Assembly: GCA_045578725.1 (NCBI GenBank) | Contig: JAZNKS010000062.1 | Span: 1 to 25,159, forward strand | DNA: 25,159 bases | Direction of reading: 5' to 3' | Origin: Flemingiibacterium sp045578725 | GTDB lineage: Bacteria > Bacillota > Clostridia > Oscillospirales > CAG-272 | Part shown: piece by piece, positions 15,157 through 23,210 of the stretch | How positions within the stretch are numbered: the stretch's first letter is position 1 | Layout: each line of letters opens with the position of its first letter | Program-made: the position numbers and the translations under genes | The notes under the pieces: model-generated | Told to the model about the DNA's origin: nothing | The model's input: the letters and a program-made list of their open reading frames with translations, nothing else | Database searches by the model: none

Positions 15157-16521
15157 CTATTGCCCGGTACAGGCTTCCCTTTGCAGGGCGTGCAGCCAGC
15201 GGCCGGATCGGATCCGCCAGGTAAAGAGGGATCCGCGGAAGATCCAGTCGGCGATGGTCGCAAACATCACGCCGAGGATGCCAAAGCCAAACTGAACGCC
15301 GAAGACCCAGGTAAGCCCGATGCGGAAGAGCACGATGGAGGTCATGGAAACGGTCATGGCGTAGCGGACATCGCCGGCGGCACGGATCGCGCTGGGGGTC
15401 ACGAAGGACGGCGGCCAGAGGACGATCGCAAAGCCGTCGTGGATCAGAACCAGCAGCATCGCAAGGCGGCGGGTTTCGGCGGAGAGGGTGTACAGATTCA
15501 GCGTGAGCGGGAGGGTGACGATAATCAGCGTGTCGAGGATCAGATGAGAGAGCATCGTCAGCCGCACAAGCTTTTTCTGATAGTGAAGCGCCTCATCGAA
15601 GCGGCCCGCGCCAAGGCATTGACCGACTACGGTAATCATCGCCAGCTGAATCGCGTGGCCCGGCACAACGCCCAGCGAATCGAGATTGTTGGCGACCGCA
15701 TTGGCCGCCGTCTGGACGGTACCCATGCCGGAGATCATCGAGATCGCAATCAGCCGGCCGAACTGGAAGGACGAATTTTCAAGGCTTCCCGGCACGCCCA
15801 GATGCAGAATCTTGCGGATCACGGCAAAATCCGGAACAAACCGTTCACGCCAGTTTATGCAGAGATCCAGCTTTTTATTCGCAATCCGGACAGCGAGAAT
15901 CAGCATCCCCAGAAAGCGGGAGAAAACGGTCGATACGGCCGCACCGGCCACGCCCATATCAAAGCCGAAGATTAAAATCGCGTTGCCGGCGATGTTCACC
16001 AGATTGATGAGCGCCGAAACGCGCATCGTCACGCGGGAATTGCCCATCGTCCGGAAGAGCGCCGCAAGGCCGCTGTAGAGCGCGATGAACGGAAAGGCGG
16101 CGCAGGAGATCACAAAATAAACCAGCGCGTGCTCCATGGCATCGGCCTCGATCGAGCCAAAGCAGAGGCGCAGAAGTCCCACACGGCCGAGCGCCGCCGC
16201 CCCGGCTAGTAAGAACGATACGCAGAATAATACCGCCAGCAGCTGCCGTGCGGCATCCCGGGCGCGGGGATAGACGAGCGGCCCGCCTTCGGCCTTCACC
16301 CGGCCGATTTCATGGGAACAGATCACCGCACTGCCGGTCGCAAGGGCCGCGAAAATATTCATCATCAGCCCGTTCAGCATATCCACCAGCGAAACGCCGG
16401 ATACCGCCGCCTCGCCGAGCGATGAGATCATCATGGTATCGATGATGCCCACCGATAAGCCCAGCAGCTGCTCGATCATCAGCGGAATGATCAGCCGGGT
16501 CAGATCCTTTTTGGAAAACAC
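15157..16521 (-). CDS. MATE family multidrug/Na+ efflux transporter
   Basis: This 454-residue membrane protein has the MATE pattern: about 12 hydrophobic segments in two halves, an N-terminal LIIPLMIEQLLGLSVGIIDT block and the paired LGVPGSLENSSFQFGR segment near the middle. MATE proteins export cationic compounds in exchange for Na+ or H+. The start is GTG at 16521, preceded by GGGAGGA; no ATG fits better. The gene begins 19 nt after the CARF nuclease stop, so the two are probably co-transcribed. Whether the pair is functionally linked is unknown. Confidence 0.88.
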   Translation of the reverse strand: MFSKKDLTRLIIPLMIEQLLGLSVGIIDTMMISSLGEAAVSGVSLVDMLNGLMMNIFAALATGSAVICSHEIGRVKAEGGPLVYPRARDAARQLLAVLFCVSFLLAGAAALGRVGLLRLCFGSIEADAMEHALVYFVISCAAFPFIALYSGLAALFRTMGNSRVTMRVSALINLVNIAGNAILIFGFDMGVAGAAVSTVFSRFLGMLILAVRIANKKLDLCINWRERFVPDFAVIRKILHLGVPGSLENSSFQFGRLIAISMISGMGTVQTAANAVANNLDSLGVVPGHAIQLAMITVVGQCLGAGRFDEALHYQKKLVRLTMLSHLILDTLIIVTLPLTLNLYTLSAETRRLAMLLVLIHDGFAIVLWPPSFVTPSAIRAAGDVRYAMTVSMTSIVLFRIGLTWVFGVQFGFGILGVMFATIADWIFRGSLFTWRIRSGRWLHALQREACTGQ

Positions 16522-16540
16522 AGAGATGTCCTCCCGATTT

Positions 16541-17737
16541 TCAGCGCCCGAGGGATACCAGACGGCGCTCGAAATCGCTTCCGGTCACGTCGGTGTGATC
16601 GAGAATAACCACGCCCATATCCTCGGCGCGCTGCCAGAGATGGGGATCCCGGCCGCGCACATCGGCCATCGTCACCAGCACCGCACGGCCATAAGCGCCG
16701 CCGAAGCGGGAGGCCAGGGTCTTGATTTCATGCAGGGTCATCACGTTGGGCGTGCCCGATTTGCAGGAGATGAAGAGTGAATTCATGCCGCAGGTCAATA
16801 CCACGTCCAGCTCGTTGATCGTGTTCACGCCTTCATCCAAAATGCCGTCCCAGTCCACCACCACGCTGATCTGCTCGTCATCGAACGCCTTCGTCTTGAT
16901 GGCCGAGGCCCAGACAAACAGCTCAAGACAGATGCCGATGTCGCAAAGACAGCTCTTCATCAGCTCGTTTTTGTAGGTGAAGGTGATCTTCTTGTCGGCC
17001 TCGGTATAGTCACGGATCGCGCCTGCCTTGCAGAGCTCGGCCAGAATCGCGCTGTTGCTGCCGGCGATCTTGTCGCCGTTCCAGATGACGGAGGGAGCCG
17101 TGACGGTCAGCGACCTGCCGTCCGAGCAGCGCTTGGTGACCTGCTGGAGATAGGATACCAGCTTTGACCAGGCCCGGTGATTCTTCCGGTAGACATTCCA
17201 GACCTTGAAAATGTCCCGCATCGCACCGTTGTCCGGATCGTCAAGATCCAGATGTCCGTGCTCCTTCAGCTTGCCGCCGGCCAGCGCCAGCAGAGCCTCC
17301 ACCGTGAAGTGGGGGTGGGAATCGATCGCCTCCGCCGCCTCACAGTCAAGAATATTTCTGTAACGCTTTTCGGCGCGGTCATAGCGCATCAGCGGGAGCA
17401 CCCGGCCCGCGGCCCTGTATTCGGCGGCCAGCATTCCCAGCGCCGTCAGGGCAACCTCGCCGCCGCCCGTCAGATCCACGGCGCATTCGCCGAAGGTGTC
17501 AAAAATCGCCGTCAGCTCGGCCTTGACCGATTCGAGGTTCTGCATATCGGCGGTGTAAAAATAACAGCGGGTGGAGAGCCCCATCAGCCGCAGGCAGGAG
17601 ATGATGCTCGATTTGATCCGCTTGTTTTTGAGCTTTCTGGGGCCGAGATAGACAACATTCTCCGGCATCAGCTCGGATACGGCGAGCACATTGCAGATCG
17701 GCTCGTCGTCGTACAGTTCAATAATTGTAGAAAACAT
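16541..17737 (-). CDS. Card1/Can2-like CARF-domain nuclease (DUF1887 type), without CRISPR neighbours
   Basis: This 398-residue protein fits the DUF1887/Card1 plan. An N-terminal CARF-like Rossmann domain carries VDLTGGGEVALTALGML at about 87-102, the expected loop for cyclic oligoadenylate. A middle linker or winged-helix region follows. A C-terminal PD-(D/E)xK-type nuclease shows INELDVVLTCGMNSLFISCKSG at about 308-328 and EIKTLASRFGG after it. Relatives are activated by cyclic tetra-adenylate made by type III CRISPR and cut nucleic acid. In the last core strand the usual Glu of ExK is Ser (S324-C-K326), so the acidic ligands may be D311, E309 or E337. ATG 17737 is favoured because the frame further upstream crosses the promoter. 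No cas gene is in the window. Confidence 0.75.
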   Translation of the reverse strand: MFSTIIELYDDEPICNVLAVSELMPENVVYLGPRKLKNKRIKSSIISCLRLMGLSTRCYFYTADMQNLESVKAELTAIFDTFGECAVDLTGGGEVALTALGMLAAEYRAAGRVLPLMRYDRAEKRYRNILDCEAAEAIDSHPHFTVEALLALAGGKLKEHGHLDLDDPDNGAMRDIFKVWNVYRKNHRAWSKLVSYLQQVTKRCSDGRSLTVTAPSVIWNGDKIAGSNSAILAELCKAGAIRDYTEADKKITFTYKNELMKSCLCDIGICLELFVWASAIKTKAFDDEQISVVVDWDGILDEGVNTINELDVVLTCGMNSLFISCKSGTPNVMTLHEIKTLASRFGGAYGRAVLVTMADVRGRDPHLWQRAEDMGVVILDHTDVTGSDFERRLVSLGR

Positions 17738-17771
17738 GGACTTCACTTCCCATACAGGTTTATCGTGAGTA

Positions 17772-17800
17772 ATTGTAACACAAAAAAATGAACACTTCAA
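17772..17800 (-). promoter_or_regulatory. Sigma-A type promoter of the CARF nuclease gene
   Basis: On the minus strand: TTGAAG (17795-17800), 17-nt spacer, TACAAT (17772-17777), about 35 nt before the ATG. It is divergent from the pcrA promoter. Confidence 0.78.
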
Positions 17801-17839
17801 GGCCTTGCCCGATAAAAAATGTAAATTTCGTGATTGCTC

Positions 17840-17868
17840 TTGAAAAAATGCAGAAATTGTGGTATAAT
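17840..17868 (+). promoter_or_regulatory. Sigma-A type promoter of pcrA
   Basis: TTGAAA (17840-17845), 17-nt spacer, perfect TATAAT (17863-17868) preceded by TTGTGG. It lies 60 nt upstream of the chosen pcrA ATG. Confidence 0.87.
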
Positions 17869-17928
17869 ATATGATAACAGGATTATGAAGCCCGGCGTTT
17901 CCGGGTGAGAAAGGCATGGTTACTTCTT

Positions 17929-20325
17929 ATGGGACAGAATCTCAGCGAGCGCTTTGAGAGTGCACGGCGTGCCCTCTTTGATAAGCTCTACGCACAGATG
18001 AACGAAAAACAGCGCGAGGCGGTATTCACGGTAGAAGGGCCGCTCCTTGTGCTCGCGGGAGCCGGAAGCGGCAAGACCACCGTTCTGGTCAACCGCATCG
18101 CGCATATCCTGCGCTACGGCAATGCCTATTTTGAGGATGCCCCCGCCGATGTCAGCGAGGAGGACTGCCGCCGTCTGGAGGAGGCGATCGATCTCGATGC
18201 CACCGAGCTGCCCGACGTGCTGGCCGAATACGCAAGGGCCGCCTGCCCGCCCTGGGCCGTGCTCTCGATCACCTTCACCAATAAGGCCGCAAGAGAGATG
18301 AAGGAGCGGCTGGCAAGAGTTCTGGACGGCGCGGAGCCGGGGGAAGCCGGTGAGCTGGCAAGCCAGGTCTGGGCCGGAACCTTCCATTCGGTCTGCGTGC
18401 GGATCCTGCGCCGCTGGTCGGATGCCGTCGGCTATACCCGCGACTTTTCGATCTACGATTCCGAGGATCAGAAGAAGCTGGTCACCGCCTGCCAGAAGGA
18501 GCTGAATCTTGATGACAAGACCTTCCCGCCCCGCGCGACCCTGACCGTCATCTCGCAGGCCAAGGACAAGCTTATCGATCCCGAGGAATTCGCCGCCGAG
18601 GCCGGAAGCGATTTCCGCCTCATGAAAATTGCCGAGGTCTACCGGCTGTATGAGGCCCGCCTGCGCGAGGCCAACGCGATGGATTTCGACGATCTGATTC
18701 TCGTGACCGTCCGCCTTCTGCGCGAAAATGAGGAGGCCCGCCAGTATTATCAGAACCGCTTCCGCTTTGTATGCGTGGACGAGTATCAGGATACCAACCG
18801 CGCCCAGTTTGAACTGATCCGCCTGCTCTGCGGCCGCTGGAAAAATCTGATGGTTGTCGGCGATGACGATCAGTCGATCTACCGCTTCCGCGGCGCCACC
18901 ATCGAGAATATCCTCGACTTCGACAAGGCCTTTGAGGATGCAAAGGTCATCAAATTAGAGCAGAATTACCGCTCCACCCAGAATATCCTCACCGCCGCCA
19001 ATGCCATCATCAAGCATAACTTTGCCCGCCGCGGCAAGGAGCTCTGGTGCAGTCGGGGCGAGGGCGACAAGATCCGCGTCAAGAAGCTGCAGAATCAGAA
19101 CGAGGAAGCCAAGTACATCATCAACAAGATCATCGACGGCGTGACCAGAGAAAAGCGGAAATATTCCGATTTCGCCGTGCTCTACCGCATGAACGCCCAG
19201 TCGAACAATCTGGAAAACTATTTCAACCGGTCGGGTATTCCCTACCGGATGCTGGGCGGCGTCCGCTTCTATGAGCGCAAGGAAATCAAGGACATCATCG
19301 CCTACCTCTGCGTGCTCAACAATCCCCATGACAGCGTCCGCCTCCGCAGAATCATCAACGAGCCCAAGCGCAAGATCGGCGAAACCACCATCGAGGCCGT
19401 CTTCCATCTGGCCGAATTTGAAAAGGTATCGCCCTTTGAAATCATGGAGCGGGCCAATACTTATACCGCCATCTCCAAATCCGCGCCCCGCCTGGCCGAT
19501 TTCGTCCAGATGATCCGGGAGCTGCGGGCCGCCTCGGAAACCATGCCGGTCAGCGAGCTGATCAAGCTGGTCTATGAGCGGACGGGCTACAGCGATATGC
19601 TGAAGAATTCCGGCATCGAGGGGCTGGAGCGGATCGCCAATGTCGGCGAGCTGATCTCCAACGCCGTCGCCTATGAAACGGATAATCCGGAGGCCACCCT
19701 GCAGGGCTTTCTGGAGGATGTCGCCCTTGTCAGCGATGTCGATAATTACGATGAAACGGCCGATGCGGTGGTCCTCATGACCATCCACGCAGCCAAGGGC
19801 CTGGAATTCCCGGTTGTCTTCCTGCCGGGATTCGAGGACGGCATCTTCCCGTCGATCCAGTCGGCGATGAATCCGGAGGAGCTGGAGGAGGAGCGCCGCC
19901 TCGCCTATGTCGCCGTCACCCGCGCCAAGGATCGCCTCTTCTGCATCCATGTCAGAGAGCGGATGATCTTCGGCAAGACCCAGTTCAATCCCCGCTCCCG
20001 GTTCATCGATGAGATCCCGGAGGAGCTGGTGGATCTCGGCTACCTGCCCAAGCCCGAGCCGGAGAAGGGCCCGAACGGCAAGGCTGTGCGCAAGCCGGTC
20101 ATCTCGCAGGAATTCTTCCGCAAGGCGGATCTTGCCTCGGATGTCGGCCGGAGCGAAACCTGCGAGCAGTTTGAAATCGGCGACCGCGTCTGGCACATCA
20201 CCTTCAAGGAGGGCACGATCCTCTCGGCCAAGGCAATGGGCGCGGATACGATGTACGAAATCGCCTTCGACGATGTCGGCACCAAGAAGCTGATGGCGAC
20301 CTACGCAAAGCTGAAGAAGATATAA
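17929..20325 (+). CDS. pcrA: ATP-dependent DNA helicase, PcrA/UvrD family
   Basis: This 798-residue superfamily 1A 3'-5' helicase acts in repair, rolling-circle replication and removal of RecA or stalled RNA polymerase. Motifs in order: Walker A AGAGSGKTT (about 43-51), Ia SITFTNKAAREM, II VDEYQDTNRAQ, III VGDDDQSIYRFRGA, IV LEQNYRST, V MTIHAAKGLEFPVVFLPG, VI EERRLAYVAVTRAKDRLF. The C-terminus (FEIGDRVWHITFKEGTI, ending KLMATYAKLKKI) is the PcrA Tudor-like domain that binds RNA polymerase. About 40 extra, mostly acidic residues lie between motifs I and Ia (about 63-106). A GTG at 17905 is in frame but lacks a ribosome binding site; ATG 17929 with GAAAGG 14 nt upstream is preferred. Confidence 0.93.
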   Translation: MGQNLSERFESARRALFDKLYAQMNEKQREAVFTVEGPLLVLAGAGSGKTTVLVNRIAHILRYGNAYFEDAPADVSEEDCRRLEEAIDLDATELPDVLAEYARAACPPWAVLSITFTNKAAREMKERLARVLDGAEPGEAGELASQVWAGTFHSVCVRILRRWSDAVGYTRDFSIYDSEDQKKLVTACQKELNLDDKTFPPRATLTVISQAKDKLIDPEEFAAEAGSDFRLMKIAEVYRLYEARLREANAMDFDDLILVTVRLLRENEEARQYYQNRFRFVCVDEYQDTNRAQFELIRLLCGRWKNLMVVGDDDQSIYRFRGATIENILDFDKAFEDAKVIKLEQNYRSTQNILTAANAIIKHNFARRGKELWCSRGEGDKIRVKKLQNQNEEAKYIINKIIDGVTREKRKYSDFAVLYRMNAQSNNLENYFNRSGIPYRMLGGVRFYERKEIKDIIAYLCVLNNPHDSVRLRRIINEPKRKIGETTIEAVFHLAEFEKVSPFEIMERANTYTAISKSAPRLADFVQMIRELRAASETMPVSELIKLVYERTGYSDMLKNSGIEGLERIANVGELISNAVAYETDNPEATLQGFLEDVALVSDVDNYDETADAVVLMTIHAAKGLEFPVVFLPGFEDGIFPSIQSAMNPEELEEERRLAYVAVTRAKDRLFCIHVRERMIFGKTQFNPRSRFIDEIPEELVDLGYLPKPEPEKGPNGKAVRKPVISQEFFRKADLASDVGRSETCEQFEIGDRVWHITFKEGTILSAKAMGADTMYEIAFDDVGTKKLMATYAKLKKI

Positions 20326-20376
20326 GGAAAATACGCCGGGCGATGTTTTTTCGCAGATTTCAAAGAAGCAGTACCT

Positions 20377-20400
20377 GTAGGGCGGGGGCTTGCTCCCGCC
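20377..20400. repeat. REP palindrome 1, upstream of the RAYT gene
   Basis: A 24-bp unit (GTAG, then GGCGGGGGC, TTGC, TCCCGCC) just before the RAYT start. Its arms form a GC-rich imperfect stem. Two further identical copies lie inside the RAYT gene. Confidence 0.92.
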
Positions 20401-20425
20401 TGCCTATGCAAAACGGGTGACGGAC

Positions 20426-20938
20426 ATGAACAAAGGATCGACGAAAAGAAAACGGCCACGTCTTGCTAATTATGATTACCGTTCAGCGGGCGCATATTTT
20501 GTGACAATATGCACACAAGACAGAAAGCGTGTGTTATCCCGAATCGTAGGGCGGGGGCTTGCTCCCGCCGAAACGAATGGGATCGAGTATACATACGATG
20601 GTACGGTTGCGGAGAAGCAACTATTATTGCTTGAAGACCGATATCCGTGTCTTACGGTTGATCGATATGTAATCATGCCCGACCACATACACGCAATTAT
20701 GGTTTTGAATGGCGAAACGGCGGGAGCAAGCCCCCGCCCTACAATCATGGATATCGTTTGTGCTTTCAAATCATTGACAACGCGAGAATGCAAAAAGAAC
20801 GGGTTTGTTGGAAAAATGTTTCAAACCTCTTTTTTTGAGCATATAATCCGAGACCGGGAGGATTATGAGGAAATCGTGAAGTATATTTACGAAAACCCAA
20901 TCCGATGGTATAATGTTGCCATGCCACAGAAATTTTGA
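20426..20938 (+). CDS. REP-associated tyrosine transposase (RAYT, Y1/HUH family)
   Basis: This 170-residue HUH single-strand nuclease is of the RAYT (IS200-related) family. Visible motifs are YFVTICTQDRK near the start, YVIMPDHIHAIMVL with the metal-binding HUH pair H87/H89, and the C-terminal YIYENPIRWY block with the likely catalytic tyrosine (Y153 or Y155). RAYTs cut and join REP palindromes as single strands. Residues 41-48 and about 98-106 are encoded by REP units inside the gene, which keep the frame because each is 24 bp. The coding sequence is visibly more AT-rich than pcrA and truA, suggesting transfer. ATG 20426 is chosen because the upstream frame runs through REP 1; no strong ribosome binding site is visible. 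Confidence 0.9.
   Translation: MNKGSTKRKRPRLANYDYRSAGAYFVTICTQDRKRVLSRIVGRGLAPAETNGIEYTYDGTVAEKQLLLLEDRYPCLTVDRYVIMPDHIHAIMVLNGETAGASPRPTIMDIVCAFKSLTTRECKKNGFVGKMFQTSFFEHIIRDREDYEEIVKYIYENPIRWYNVAMPQKF
20546..20569. repeat. REP palindrome 2, inside the RAYT reading frame
   Basis: Identical in all 24 bases and in the same orientation as REP 1. It coincides exactly with codons 41-48 of the RAYT gene and encodes VGRGLAPA. Confidence 0.93.
20719..20742. repeat. REP palindrome 3, inverted, inside the RAYT reading frame
   Basis: The exact reverse complement of REPs 1 and 2, covering about codons 98-106 and encoding GASPRP within its span. With REP 2 it makes an inverted pair 149 bp apart. Confidence 0.93.
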
Positions 20939-20949
20939 TCAAAAGAATG

Positions 20950-20990
20950 CCCCGACAGATTATCAGAATCTGCCGGGGTTGCCTTTTTTG
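20950..20990. terminator. Terminator between RAYT and the convergent HAD gene
   Basis: CCCCG-A-CAGATT (20950-20961), 5-nt loop, AATCTG-C-CGGGG (20967-20978) with one A/C mismatch, then TTGCCTTTTTTG. On the minus strand the stem is followed by CATTCTTTTG, so it could also end the truA-HAD transcript. Confidence 0.82.
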
Positions 20991-21010
20991 TTGACAAAAG
21001 AGCGCCTCCA

Positions 21011-21613
21011 TTACCGTTCCATCTCCGCCAGCTTCCTCCGGAGCGCATCCGTATCCCCGTCAAAGAGGATGCCGCGAATCCCGGCGGCTTCGGCGCCCGC
21101 GATGTTGTCCTCGCGGTCATCGACGAAAACGCATTCGGCCGGATCCAGACCGTATTTGTCCAGCAGATGATCGAAAATCTCACGCGACGGCTTCACAAGG
21201 CCGATCGGGCCGGAAAAGACACAGCCGTCAAAAAACGACAGAATCGGAATCTCGTCGGCGTGAGCCGCAAAGCCCTTGCTGATGTTGGAGCACAGATAGA
21301 GCTGCCTGCCCTCGGCCTTCAGCGAAAGCAGCAGCTCCCGCATTCCCGGAATCTCCGGCAGATGGCGGAACCAGTTCTCATACACCGCGCGGGCGGACTC
21401 ATGATGGCGCTCCGGTATCCGGGACATCACGCCCTCCATGACCTCCTCGTCGGTGATCGTGCCCGCATCCAGCCGATCCCAGTACAGCCGATCGAAGATG
21501 ATCCGGGCCAGAATCGCGGCCGCCACCGGCTCCTTGATATACTGCTCTGTCATGTATTTCGGCTCAAAGCGAACCAGCACCTGTCCGAAGTCAAAAATCA
21601 CATTCTTAATCAT
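21011..21613 (-). CDS. HAD-superfamily hydrolase, subfamily IA (YihX-like)
   Basis: This 200-residue protein has HAD motif I VIFDFGQVLV (nucleophile D8), motif II LCSNISKGF, motif III lysine in LVKPSREIF and motif IV FVDDREDNIAGA. The DFG form, with Gly where many HADs have the second Asp, is normal for the YihX/epoxide-hydrolase-like branch, which includes sugar-1-phosphate phosphatases. Probably a cytoplasmic phosphatase of unknown substrate. The frame is open to 21637, but ATG 21613 follows GAAAGGG and starts at the usual family position. It lies 20 nt after the truA stop and is probably the last gene of the ecf-truA transcript. Confidence 0.87.
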   Translation of the reverse strand: MIKNVIFDFGQVLVRFEPKYMTEQYIKEPVAAAILARIIFDRLYWDRLDAGTITDEEVMEGVMSRIPERHHESARAVYENWFRHLPEIPGMRELLLSLKAEGRQLYLCSNISKGFAAHADEIPILSFFDGCVFSGPIGLVKPSREIFDHLLDKYGLDPAECVFVDDREDNIAGAEAAGIRGILFDGDTDALRRKLAEMER

Positions 21614-21633
21614 GGCAAACCCTTTCCAATAAG

Positions 21634-22392
21634 TCAATCTTCCCCGCGATCCTCAAGGAACACCCGCCGCAGATACAGACCCTCTGCGGGCGCGGTGTAT
21701 CCCGCCCGGGAGCGGTCGCACGAGGCGATGATGTCCGGCATTTCATCGGGATCGATCCGCCCGTTTCCGACCTCAATCAGCGTGCCGGCGATGATCCGAA
21801 CCATGTTGTACAGAAATCCGTCGGCCGCAATCCGGATGAGAAGATGCTCCCCTTCCCCGCCAATCTCCAGATGATACACCGTGCGCACCGTATCGGTCAC
21901 CGATGAGCCGGCCGACATGAAGCCCGCAAAATCGTGGGTTCCCACAAAGGCGGCCGCGGCCTTTTTCATCCGCGCGACGGCCGCATCATCCAGCACCTTG
22001 CGGATCCGGCAGACCCGCCCTTCTGTGAAGGGATCGCGGCCCGGCGCATTGCGGATCCGGTATTCGTATTCCTTACCGTGAATATCGTGGCGGACGTGAA
22101 AATCCTCCGATACCGTCCGGGCGGAGTGCACCGCCAGATCCGGCGGCAGCTGCGCGTTCAGCGCGGCGGGAATCCGGTCGGTCGGGACCGCGCATTCGGT
22201 GTCATAGGTCGCAAGAAACTGCAGGGCGTGCACCCCCGCATCCGTGCGCGAGCACCCCCGGAGCGGATAGCGCTCCCCGTATACGGCCTCGAGTGCATCC
22301 TGCAGAACCCCCTGCACCGTCCGGCATCCCGGCTGTACCTGAAAGCCGGCAAAATGGGTGCCGAGATACGATAGCTCCAGTAAAATTCTCAT
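21634..22392 (-). CDS. truA: tRNA pseudouridine(38-40) synthase
   Basis: This 252-residue TruA (EC 5.4.99.12) converts uridines 38-40 in the tRNA anticodon arm to pseudouridine. The start MRILLELSYLGTHFAGFQ is typical. The catalytic aspartate lies in GCSRTDAGVHA (D51). GKEYEYRI, HDFAGFMSAGSS and the FLYNMVRIIAGTL motif follow in the expected order. The ATG at 22392 overlaps the ecfT stop as ATGA, so translation is coupled. An upstream frame extending to 22536 lies inside ecfT and is not used. ecfT-truA adjacency is conserved in Firmicutes. Confidence 0.95.
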   Translation of the reverse strand: MRILLELSYLGTHFAGFQVQPGCRTVQGVLQDALEAVYGERYPLRGCSRTDAGVHALQFLATYDTECAVPTDRIPAALNAQLPPDLAVHSARTVSEDFHVRHDIHGKEYEYRIRNAPGRDPFTEGRVCRIRKVLDDAAVARMKKAAAAFVGTHDFAGFMSAGSSVTDTVRTVYHLEIGGEGEHLLIRIAADGFLYNMVRIIAGTLIEVGNGRIDPDEMPDIIASCDRSRAGYTAPAEGLYLRRVFLEDRGED

Positions 22393-23210
22393 AGCGAAAT
22401 CCCGAACGGCACGGCGTTCAGCCCGATAAGCAGCGCACCGAAGGCGATCATAATGATAAACGCCGCGATGTCGATGCCCTTGTATTTGAGGGCCGTCATC
22501 CGCGTGCGGCCGTCGCCGCCCCGGTAACAGCGGCATTCCATCGCCGTCGCCAGATCGTCGGCCCGGCGGAAGGCGGAAATAAAGAGCGGAATCAGAATCG
22601 GAATCAGCGCCTTGGCCCGATCCGTCAGGCTTCCGGTGGAGAAATCCGCGCCGCGCGCCTTCTGCGCCGACATGATCTTGTCCGTTTCCTCAATCAGCGT
22701 CGGGATGAAGCGGAGCGCGATGGTCATCATCATCGAAAACTCATGCACCGGGAGCTTCAGTTTGCCAAGCGGCGCCAGAAGCTGCTCCAGCGCATCGGTC
22801 AGCATGATCGGCGAGGTGGTATAGGTCAGCAGCACCGTGGTGCCCACCAGCAGCGCGCTGATGCGCAGGATCATCATGAAGGCATAGACGATGCCCTCCA
22901 GATAAATCCGGATCTTCCAGAATTCCAGAAGGAGGGTTTCGCCCTCGGTCCAGAAGATGTTGAAGAAGGTCGTGAAGGCCAGCACGAAAATCAGCGGCTT
23001 CATGCTCCGGAGAATCGTCCGCGGCGAGATTTTCGAGAGCGCCACCAGCAAAACGGCGCTGACAATCACCGCCGCAAAGGCAAGCAGATTCTTTGCAAGG
23101 AAGATCACGGCGATGTAGAGAATCGTCAGAAGAATCTTCGCTCTGGGATCCAGCCGGTGGAGGACGGTATTGCCCGGGAAATACTGGCCGAGCGTAATGT
23201 CGCGGATCAT
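22389..23210 (-). CDS. ecfT: ECF transporter transmembrane component EcfT
   Basis: This 273-residue membrane protein is the shared transmembrane subunit of energy-coupling-factor vitamin/metal importers. It links the two ATPases to interchangeable S components. The N-terminal GQYFPGNTVLHRLDPRAKI is characteristic. Hydrophobic segments fill about residues 27-130 and the C-terminus. The coupling-helix motifs are KARGADFSTG and ATAMECRCYRGGDGRTRM. It starts inside the stop of ecfA2 (ATGA) and ends inside the start of truA (ATGA). No S-component gene is in the window, consistent with a group II ECF module that serves S components encoded elsewhere. Confidence 0.94.
   Translation of the reverse strand: MIRDITLGQYFPGNTVLHRLDPRAKILLTILYIAVIFLAKNLLAFAAVIVSAVLLVALSKISPRTILRSMKPLIFVLAFTTFFNIFWTEGETLLLEFWKIRIYLEGIVYAFMMILRISALLVGTTVLLTYTTSPIMLTDALEQLLAPLGKLKLPVHEFSMMMTIALRFIPTLIEETDKIMSAQKARGADFSTGSLTDRAKALIPILIPLFISAFRRADDLATAMECRCYRGGDGRTRMTALKYKGIDIAAFIIMIAFGALLIGLNAVPFGISL

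Noticed and set aside
18955..20196. 413-residue minus-strand frame opposite pcrA
   Set aside because: It is a shadow of the helicase coding sequence, common in GC-rich genes, with no family match.
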